Assembly (NCBI GenBank): GCA_018676675.1
Contig: JABHEG010000218.1
Coordinates: 1-64,000 of the forward strand
Origin: Lentisphaerota bacterium
Lineage (GTDB): Bacteria > Verrucomicrobiota > Lentisphaeria > Oligosphaerales > JABHEG01
DNA: 64,000 bases
Direction of reading: 5' to 3'
Part shown: positions 34,452 through 41,313 of the stretch, one piece after another
Layout: every line of letters begins with the position of its first letter
Position numbering within the stretch: the first letter of the stretch is position 1
Position numbers and translations under genes: made by a program
Notes under the pieces: model-generated
Databases searched by the model: none
What the model saw: the letters and a program-made list of their open reading frames with translations, nothing else
What the model was told of the DNA's origin: nothing

Positions 34452-34496
34452 CAATCACCAATCACCAATCACAGATCACCAATCACCAATCACCAC
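34452..34496. repeat. Heptanucleotide tandem repeat (CAATCAC units)
   Basis: Six or so 7-nt units reading ATCACCA/CAATCAC, with one variant unit (ACAGATC). The repeat covers the stop of the TIM-barrel gene (34490-34492) and the short gap to the radical SAM gene. A shorter version of the same unit occurs at 53685-53707. Copy number may vary by slippage. Confidence 0.75.
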
Positions 34497-35362
34497 CCCA
34501 GGTCTTGCAGGACGGCCTGCAGGTATGCCAGGTCCTGCTGAGCGAACCACTCGCGATCACCCGCGCGCGGTGCCTCGATGCAGAGGGGGCCATCATATCC
34601 AGAGTCCATGAGTAGACGCATGAATTCGCGGTTGTTGATGTCGCCATCCGCCAGCCCGGCTGCCAGACGACCACCCGTCCCGCGGATCGTGGCATAGTTC
34701 TTGAGATGAGTGAAGTAGAGGCGGTCACCACACTGGCTAATGGCGTCGGCCAATGGCACAGGCTGAGGGAAATGGATCGCGTTGCCGTAGTCCAGGTTGA
34801 TGCCTACGGCAGGTGAATCGATCATGTCCACCAGCTTCCTGGCCGGCTCCGGCAGGTCGTGGAGGTATCCCATGTGTGACTCGAAGGCGAGGCGGAACCC
34901 GAGTTCTTCAGCGAGTGCTCCGAGCACCTTGAAGCCCTCTGTTGCCCATTCCCAATGGCATGATTGAGCCACCGCCGAGCCCTGGCAGTGGTAATCCGAG
35001 TAGGTCACCCCTTTGGCCGGATTCAGGAGAGGACCGGCCATGGTGTTGCATACAGTCAGATCAAACCGTTCAGCCGCCAGACGATAGAACGCGACCATCG
35101 AATCCAGTTCACTGGCTCGGATATCTGCGTCCGGAGTCATGAAGTTGCCGCCGGGGCCACCAAAGACGACCTGCTTCAGGCCGCTCTTCTCAACGCCTGC
35201 CGCGATCGCGCCCAAGTACTCGTCAACCGTCTCCTCTTCGGCACGGCGCGTGCGCCGGAACTCAACCCCGTCATACCCCCACGAAGCAGCTCGACAACAC
35301 ATCTCCTCGACGGTCTGTCCCTGCTCACAGAAATTGCAGTGCATGATAATAGGTGGTGCCAT
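34490..35362 (-). CDS. Sugar phosphate isomerase/epimerase (xylose-isomerase-like TIM barrel)
   Basis: 290 aa from ATG 35362 (AAAGGAAAC upstream). Motifs GYDGVEFRR, LAFESHMGYLHD, GINLDYGNA and YFTHLKNY are the metal-binding Glu/His/Asp strands of this family. First gene of the four-gene minus-strand operon leading to the radical SAM, sulfatase-fold and sialidase genes. Probable sugar isomerisation; exact substrate unknown. Confidence 0.8.
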   Translation of the reverse strand: MAPPIIMHCNFCEQGQTVEEMCCRAASWGYDGVEFRRTRRAEEETVDEYLGAIAAGVEKSGLKQVVFGGPGGNFMTPDADIRASELDSMVAFYRLAAERFDLTVCNTMAGPLLNPAKGVTYSDYHCQGSAVAQSCHWEWATEGFKVLGALAEELGFRLAFESHMGYLHDLPEPARKLVDMIDSPAVGINLDYGNAIHFPQPVPLADAISQCGDRLYFTHLKNYATIRGTGGRLAAGLADGDINNREFMRLLMDSGYDGPLCIEAPRAGDREWFAQQDLAYLQAVLQDLGW

Positions 35363-35673
35363 CGTCCAGTTTCCTTTGCAGCTTACGCGGTCGCGTTCAC
35401 AACACCCGGCCTCGATGCGGGTGCTCCGGTACCATATACGTCGCGCCTCCGTCGGCGAACGCCAACGGGACACAAGTCTCGACCGGCACTATGTTGAACA
35501 TCGGTCGCCACCAAGCCGGAGAAGCGGCGGAACCAGCCGCCGTGTGGCTGGTCATACTTCCTCGTCGGGCTGGGCCGGCAACAGACCGGGGTTTTGGCAG
35601 TGTACCGTTGACAAGCGAACACGGCGCCATGACCCCAAGATCACCAATACATGCTTGAGATGGAGGATAGTCG
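35363..35673. other. Divergent intergenic region without supported genes
   Basis: The 311-nt gap separates the minus-strand operon from a plus-strand flavin reductase. A TTGACA at 35608-35613 could be a -35 element for the reductase, but no fitting -10 follows. A minus-strand frame ending at 35397 shows a plausible-looking short peptide but no recognisable family, so it is not called. GGAG precedes the reductase start. Confidence 0.5.
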
Positions 35674-36201
35674 ATGAGCGAGTATGCAGTCGTCGAAGTC
35701 GAGGCAATGGCCGTTGCAGACGAGACCATGAAGCAGCTCCCTAAAGGAGCGTTTCTCACGGTGAAGCACAAGAAGCGCCTGAACACCATGACGATAGGCT
35801 GGGGAACGATCGGGATCGTGTGGGCCAAACCCGTGTTCGTGGCCGCAGTGCGCAATACCCGGTACACCTACGACCTCATTCAACGGGAAGCCGAATTCAC
35901 AGTCAGTCTCCCGAACTTTGGAACGTGTCGTCAGGAACTCGGATTCTGCGGAACAAACTCCGGGAAAGACGTAGACAAATTCGCCAAGACCGGGCTCAAG
36001 GCCCGTGACGCCCTGAAGACAACGACGCCTGTAATCGACATCCCCGGGCTTCATTTCGAGTGCAAAACACTCCTCAGAGCCCCCATAGCCCCGGAGCTGC
36101 TGGACTCCTCGCTTGCAGATGTGTATCCCGACGCGGATTACCACACGTTCTATTTCGGCGACATCGTTGCTGCCTATCGGCTGGAATCGCAGGGCGAGTA
36201 G
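35674..36201 (+). CDS. Flavin reductase-like (flavoredoxin) protein
   Basis: 175 aa FMN-binding split-barrel protein. VKHKKRLNTMTIGWGTIGIVW and EAEFTVSLPN are typical of flavin reductase-like domains of anaerobes. No signal peptide. GGAG precedes the ATG. It may reduce FMN or act as a flavoredoxin electron carrier. Its gene context (LamG protein next, 110 nt on) gives no clear partner. Confidence 0.8.
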   Translation: MSEYAVVEVEAMAVADETMKQLPKGAFLTVKHKKRLNTMTIGWGTIGIVWAKPVFVAAVRNTRYTYDLIQREAEFTVSLPNFGTCRQELGFCGTNSGKDVDKFAKTGLKARDALKTTTPVIDIPGLHFECKTLLRAPIAPELLDSSLADVYPDADYHTFYFGDIVAAYRLESQGE

Positions 36202-36311
36202 AGGAAGCCCGGCAACGGACCCGCACGGTGAATCCGGAAGCCCCCCGCAGTATAGTGCCTGCCACGCACACGTTGACGGCTCCCATGGTACCGCCACTGG
36301 AGACCCCTGGC

Positions 36312-38189
36312 ATGCACAGCACACGACCTTACTTCGGCGCGATGGCCGTTGCCTTCCTGCTCCTCATGTTGCCCCGGCCCGTGAGATCAGAAGAGACCGG
36401 TCCGGTCCTCTACTGGGCGTTCGAGGGACGCTCAAGAGACGTCGCAGTGGACGCCACCGGGAACGACCATGGACTCCTGCTTTCCGGAACGAAGCGCGTT
36501 CCGGGCGCCATCGGTGGTGGCCTGCGTTTCTCGGGCGATATGTCCAGGGCACACACTCCCCTCGCCAACGACCTCCAATCCCCGACAGCGGTCACCGTTC
36601 AGGCGTGGGTCCGACCCGATGAGTTCCGGAAGGGTGTGGAGGGGGCCGGAGTCGTCTACGCGGGGAACTACCTCATCCGGATCACCCGGGGAGCCCCTTC
36701 TTTCCATGTGTTCACGACCGGATGGAAGCCCGTTTTGGCCAAGGGAACGTTCTTGCCCGGCACATGGTACTGCCTCGTCGGCACCTATGACGGCACTGAG
36801 ATGCGCATCTATGTGAACGGTCAGCTGGCAGGCTCCTCGCCTCGCGTCGGCTCGATTCCCGCGAGCGACCGGCCTCTGGTCCTCGGCCGTCAGGCCAACG
36901 CGTTCGAAGGAACGATTGATGAGGTCAAGATCCACAGACGATGCCTGTCGGCGGAAGAGATTAGATCCGCATTCGCGGCCGATCTCGCGAAGCAGAAGTC
37001 AGGTGAGACGTGGGTGTCGCCGCATGTCGGGCGCAAAGATGCACTCGTTCCCCCTCCTGAACTGGCCATCCTCGCCGCCACGCCGCTACCCACGGGGTCA
37101 GTGCCGATGCGGGCCGAGGGCGTCCTCGCTCTTCGGCAAGCGCCTGCGCAACAACCAACGAGTCCATCGGGTGCAAGACATGGGTTGCGCATCACCCCTT
37201 GGCCTCCGGATGATACGCTGGGCTGTTTGTGGCGCCACGTGTGGCCACTGCCAAGCAGTCGCGCTGGGTGGCGAGCGTTGACGAACGCACTGACGGAGAG
37301 CCAGGGGAAAGGACAGCACGTCGCGCTCCCACTCCCGATGCACCAGGTCGCCATGAACAGTGTGTGGAACCGCTTGGAGCCTTTTCGCCAGAACATCGGG
37401 GCCATCGTCGTCTGCAACGGCATGCCGGACACCCCGCGCGCGCTGCTTGCCTCATGGCGCTCATCCGGCACACCCACCGACTGGGCCGAAGCCTGCACGG
37501 CCGCTCGGAGCAAAGTCCCCAAAGAAACGAAGGTCTTTCTTGCTCGAATCCCGTTGCCGGAACACGAGGACGACGAACAGATGCGCAAGACCATGGAGGC
37601 CATCCGCGGCAAAGCTCAGGGAATCCACGTCAGCCTGAGCACTCAGGACGCTCCTGAAGGACGCATCGAGTCAGCTCTGCAGCGGGTCCGTTCCGAAGCC
37701 CGGCGTGCAGAACTCAAGGTCTGCCTGGATGCCGAGGGTTGGGAGAGTGACACCCCGGTGCTGCGCGCCGCCTATCTCCTCCGCCTGCTGGCAATCTGCC
37801 AGGCTCTGGACATCCGCCTGACATGGTGGCCTGCCAATGGCTCAAGCAATGCCCTGCTGGACGCCGATGGCAACCCAACCAGCCTGCACGACGTGATTCA
37901 GGCGTGGCAGCGTACTGTCGGCCCCGGTAAGAAAACGCAGCTGGCGACAGACGGCAACATGCGACGGCTCACATGGGAAGACAGTGATGGCATCCATTAC
38001 ATGGCCTGGTGGCGACCCGATGGTAATGTCCTCAAGATTGGGCGGACGGACTCCACATTCCCTCGAAGCACAAAGGTCGTCGATCCGCTGTACGGGCGCA
38101 CGATGGCTATCCCGCGGGACATGCCACCGCCTCTGTGCGCCTGGCCACTCATCGCCCGCCTGCCCGGTCCGGTGGAACCCGGCCAATAG
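36312..38189 (+). CDS. Exported LamG-domain protein of unknown catalytic role
   Basis: 625 aa. A signal peptide (MAVAFLLLMLPRPVRS) follows MHSTRPYFG. Residues about 35-230 form a LamG/concanavalin-like jelly roll (VTVQAWVRPDEF, GTIDEVKIHRRCLS). The remaining 390 residues contain alternating beta/alpha stretches (IGAIVVCNGMP, KVFLARIPLPEHEDD, LKVCLDAEGW), suggesting a TIM barrel, but no family is recognised. Probably binds or cleaves a glycan outside the cell. Confidence 0.65.
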   Translation: MHSTRPYFGAMAVAFLLLMLPRPVRSEETGPVLYWAFEGRSRDVAVDATGNDHGLLLSGTKRVPGAIGGGLRFSGDMSRAHTPLANDLQSPTAVTVQAWVRPDEFRKGVEGAGVVYAGNYLIRITRGAPSFHVFTTGWKPVLAKGTFLPGTWYCLVGTYDGTEMRIYVNGQLAGSSPRVGSIPASDRPLVLGRQANAFEGTIDEVKIHRRCLSAEEIRSAFAADLAKQKSGETWVSPHVGRKDALVPPPELAILAATPLPTGSVPMRAEGVLALRQAPAQQPTSPSGARHGLRITPWPPDDTLGCLWRHVWPLPSSRAGWRALTNALTESQGKGQHVALPLPMHQVAMNSVWNRLEPFRQNIGAIVVCNGMPDTPRALLASWRSSGTPTDWAEACTAARSKVPKETKVFLARIPLPEHEDDEQMRKTMEAIRGKAQGIHVSLSTQDAPEGRIESALQRVRSEARRAELKVCLDAEGWESDTPVLRAAYLLRLLAICQALDIRLTWWPANGSSNALLDADGNPTSLHDVIQAWQRTVGPGKKTQLATDGNMRRLTWEDSDGIHYMAWWRPDGNVLKIGRTDSTFPRSTKVVDPLYGRTMAIPRDMPPPLCAWPLIARLPGPVEPGQ

Positions 38190-38497
38190 CCAGGACCAGA
38201 GCTGTTTCATTCTGGCAAACAGAGGCGTCCGCCTGCTCGTGCCGCGCACCGCCTCGAGGCGCGTCTGATCTCGGTCGGGGGTCGCCCGACGTACTTCGGC
38301 CTCTTACTGTGCTGAAAATGAGACAGCCACGGGCAGCCTCGCCCCATCACTGGCTTTGAGGATTTTCTGCCTGTATCGTAAGTGGGCCTGCGAGTCCGAA
38401 TGGTGGCCAACGGGGCAGGACACGTTCCGCCTGCACTCGACCCAGTGGGGACACGCAACGCGACCGGCTCGACGGCCGATGGAAGGTATAGACGGCG
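38190..38497. other. Gap with GTCGGG/CCCGAC hairpin
   Basis: A 6-bp hairpin with a 5-nt loop lies at 38274-38290, about 85 nt after the LamG gene stop; it has no T tract. GGAAGG at about 38480 precedes the start of the hemerythrin fusion gene. No gene or convincing promoter is seen in the rest. Confidence 0.4.
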
Positions 38498-41104
38498 ATG
38501 GGGAACATCATCAAGCAGAAAGTGGCCGCCGGCATCTGCTGGATCGAAGTGCCTGAAGCCGACCTGAGGGTTCTCTGCGGCTGCCCCGCCAATGCCGTCA
38601 AGCACCTCAAGCGACGCGGCCTGATCGCCGCCCGGGAAGAACAGAACGTTGCCTTCGAGACGGGCCCGAACGCCATCCTTGTCTCCGATGTTCTGCTTCA
38701 GAACGGCGAACTGGCCAACCTGGCCGAGTTCCCCGTGCTGCACATGCTCTACAAGCAGGGCATGGCGTTACCGAATCATCCCCGCAACACGGGAGCCCGT
38801 CCGTTGCTCATCGGCTCAGAGGATCAGATTCGAGCCCAGATGCTCTATATCTACCGCGGCAATTACGGGCTTGTCTCCAAGGAAGAAATTGAGTCAACCG
38901 GAGTCAGTCAGGAGGAGGCAGAGGAAATCTACCGCCTGAAGCTGGCCATGTCGTTCAACAAAATCCGCTCTACGGACACCTTCCTGGATGCCGTCACGGT
39001 CTATGACCAGCCCGTCGAAGTGATGAGCGGAGTCACGGTGAGGCGCCGACGGCTCAATGTGTTCGAGTTCACCTACGATGGCGAAACCGAGACAGTAGAC
39101 CTGAATCTGGGCACGGACGAAGCATACGAACCGGCTTTCCCTCTCGGTTACCACCACATCCCGCGAGAGTACTTCGCCGTTCTGCATGCAGGCAACGGCG
39201 ATGGCTGGGATATCAACCGTCCCACCATCGCGAGCATACTGATGTTCCAGGGGCGGATCTATCTGGTCGATGCAGGTCCCGGCCTTCTGGAGCGCCTGCG
39301 TTCCCTCGGAATCGGTGTCGCCGAGATCGAGGGAGTCTTCCACACTCACTCGCATGATGACCATTTTTGCGGCTTGACCGCGCTGTTGCGCTCCGATCAC
39401 CGAATCAAATACTACGCTACCCCTCTCGTCCGGGCTTCGGTGACCAAGAAACTGGCTGCTCTGCTATCCATAGAGGAGGCCAAGCTCAGCGATTTTTTCG
39501 ACGTCCGAGACCTCGCGCTCAATGCATGGAACGACGTTGAGGGAATGCAGGTCCGCCCCATCATGTCTCCCCACCCGGTCGAGACGACCGTGTTCACGTT
39601 CCGGGCGCGACAAGGGAATCGCTACCGAACATATGGGCACTTCGCCGACATCATCGCCCTGTCCGTGCTCGAGAGATTCATCACCGACGATCCCACAAAA
39701 CCCGGCGTATCGCAAGAGCTTGTAGACCGCACGCGCGAGGAATACCTGACCCGGCTTGACCTCAAGAAACTCGATGTCGGCGGAGGTCTGATCCACGGGA
39801 ATGCGGAAGATTTCCGCGAGGACCGCTCCAGCAAGCTCGTCTTGGGGCACACGTCAAGCGGTCTGACCAATGCACAGAAGGAAATCGGCTCCGGTGCGCC
39901 ATTCGGGTCCATCGATATCCTGATTCCTTCCCAGCACGACTACGTTCGGCGACGGGCAAGGGTGTGTGCACTGTCATGCTTCCCGGGCATCCCGGATTGG
40001 GAAATGGAAGCGCTTCTGAACCATCCGATCATCACGTTCAACCCGGAGACGATTCTCGTCCGAATCGGGGAAAAAGTAGGCTGTATCTATCTCCTGCTCA
40101 CGGGAGAAGTGCAGGCCCTCCATGGGGACAAGTCCGGGGGCGCCGTACGGTCTGCCGGAGCGGTGGTCGGTGAAACGGCCGCGTTGGGCAGGACACCTGC
40201 GGGCGTAACCTATCGCGCCATTGGCTTCGTCCGGGCCCTGGAGATTCCAGCGGAGGTCTACCTCAGATTTGTGAGACGGAACGGCCTGCTTGATCCTCTC
40301 CGCAAGCTCCACGAGAAACGGGGACTTCTGCAGCGCAGTTGGCTCTTCGATGAAGCCATCGCCTACCCGGTTCAGAACCGTATAGCGACATCGATGAATC
40401 CGCTCGAGGTCGGCCCCGGACGCGTGCAGGTTGACCCAGCGACCCCGGCCATCTATCTGGTTGATTCCGGCGAACTGGAACTACGCCTGGACGGCCAGCC
40501 TCTGGAATCCCTTCGAGTCGGGGACTTCTATGGGGAAGACGAAGTGCTCTACGGTACCAGCAGTCTACTCCAGGTTCATGCCATCGGGACGGCCCTCGTC
40601 TATGCAATCCCGGCCGATGCCCTCACCGACGTCCCGGCCGTGCGTTGGCACCTGATCGAGGTCCGGGAACGGCGCATGCGAATGATCCTCAAACCAGACA
40701 CGGCCAGTGCCCCGATCTTCCAGTGGCGCGAAGAGTACTGCATCGGTGTCCCGGAGATGGATCAGCAACACCAGTTTCTGTTCGAGACCGCCGCTCGGGT
40801 CCAGGCTACCGTTGAGTCGGGTCCGGAGAAGGGCGACGTCGCGATGGGCCTGCAGCTAATCCTGGCGTACGCTGAGACCCACTTTGCGGATGAGGAGGAT
40901 CTCATGGAACGGGAAGGATTCGCGGGGTACAAGGAGCACTGCCTCAGGCACCGTCATCTCATCGAAGAGATCACCCGGTACGCCGCTCGCCTGGATGCGG
41001 ATGAGCGCAAAGTCGACCGCCGGTTCCTTGTGTTCCTCAAGGAGTGGGTCCTTGAGCACATCCTGACGGAAGACCGCCAGTACGGCACCGCACGCGACAA
41101 CTGA
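38498..41104 (+). CDS. MBL-fold hydrolase + two cNMP-binding domains + bacteriohemerythrin fusion
   Basis: 868 aa, no signal peptide. Order: an N-terminal conserved region (about 1-220, with VPEADLRVLCGCP); a metallo-beta-lactamase fold with HSHDDH at 284-289, SPHPVE and YGHFADI as further ligand sites; a first cNMP-binding domain (about 505-600); a second (about 630-730); and C-terminal hemerythrin (about 740-868). Hemerythrin ligands are all visible: MDQQH, HFADEEDLM, KEHCLRH and LEHILTED. Inference: an oxygen- or NO-responsive enzyme with ligand-binding regulation, possibly protecting the oxygen-sensitive hydrogenase. No DNA-binding domain is seen. Confidence 0.85.
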   Translation: MGNIIKQKVAAGICWIEVPEADLRVLCGCPANAVKHLKRRGLIAAREEQNVAFETGPNAILVSDVLLQNGELANLAEFPVLHMLYKQGMALPNHPRNTGARPLLIGSEDQIRAQMLYIYRGNYGLVSKEEIESTGVSQEEAEEIYRLKLAMSFNKIRSTDTFLDAVTVYDQPVEVMSGVTVRRRRLNVFEFTYDGETETVDLNLGTDEAYEPAFPLGYHHIPREYFAVLHAGNGDGWDINRPTIASILMFQGRIYLVDAGPGLLERLRSLGIGVAEIEGVFHTHSHDDHFCGLTALLRSDHRIKYYATPLVRASVTKKLAALLSIEEAKLSDFFDVRDLALNAWNDVEGMQVRPIMSPHPVETTVFTFRARQGNRYRTYGHFADIIALSVLERFITDDPTKPGVSQELVDRTREEYLTRLDLKKLDVGGGLIHGNAEDFREDRSSKLVLGHTSSGLTNAQKEIGSGAPFGSIDILIPSQHDYVRRRARVCALSCFPGIPDWEMEALLNHPIITFNPETILVRIGEKVGCIYLLLTGEVQALHGDKSGGAVRSAGAVVGETAALGRTPAGVTYRAIGFVRALEIPAEVYLRFVRRNGLLDPLRKLHEKRGLLQRSWLFDEAIAYPVQNRIATSMNPLEVGPGRVQVDPATPAIYLVDSGELELRLDGQPLESLRVGDFYGEDEVLYGTSSLLQVHAIGTALVYAIPADALTDVPAVRWHLIEVRERRMRMILKPDTASAPIFQWREEYCIGVPEMDQQHQFLFETAARVQATVESGPEKGDVAMGLQLILAYAETHFADEEDLMEREGFAGYKEHCLRHRHLIEEITRYAARLDADERKVDRRFLVFLKEWVLEHILTEDRQYGTARDN

Positions 41105-41116
41105 CCCCATGCAGAA

Positions 41117-41141
41117 CCCTCCGCGGAGAACCCGCGGGGGG
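41117..41141. terminator. 10-bp stem-loop between convergent genes
   Basis: CCCTCCGCGG (41117-41126) pairs with CCGCGGGGGG (41132-41141) across an AGAAC loop with one G-U pair. It starts 12 nt after the hemerythrin fusion stop. There is no U run, so it may work with Rho or bidirectionally. The following GGTTCACGG direct repeats (41149-41172) are of unknown role. Confidence 0.55.
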
Positions 41142-41313
41142 CGTTCCAGGTTCACGGTTCAGTGGTTCACGGCTGTTTGCCGGGCATGACCAAGAGGGTT
41201 CGTCCTCCAGATTGGGGGCTATTGCCTGTTCCGAACCGTTGAACGGTGGACCTGCCAGCAACTGTGAACCCCGATGCGAAGCCCTTCTCGCGGCGGCCCA
41301 TCCAAGAGGCAGG

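Noticed and set aside
34452..34496. CRISPR array
   Set aside because: Units are only 7 nt and contiguous without spacers; no cas genes occur.
35397..35500. Short minus-strand peptide near the divergent gap
   Set aside because: No ribosome site and no recognisable family; the longer frame mostly mirrors the flavin reductase gene.
40030..40680. cNMP domains as evidence for a Crp-like transcription factor
   Set aside because: No helix-turn-helix follows either domain; hemerythrin occupies the C-terminus.
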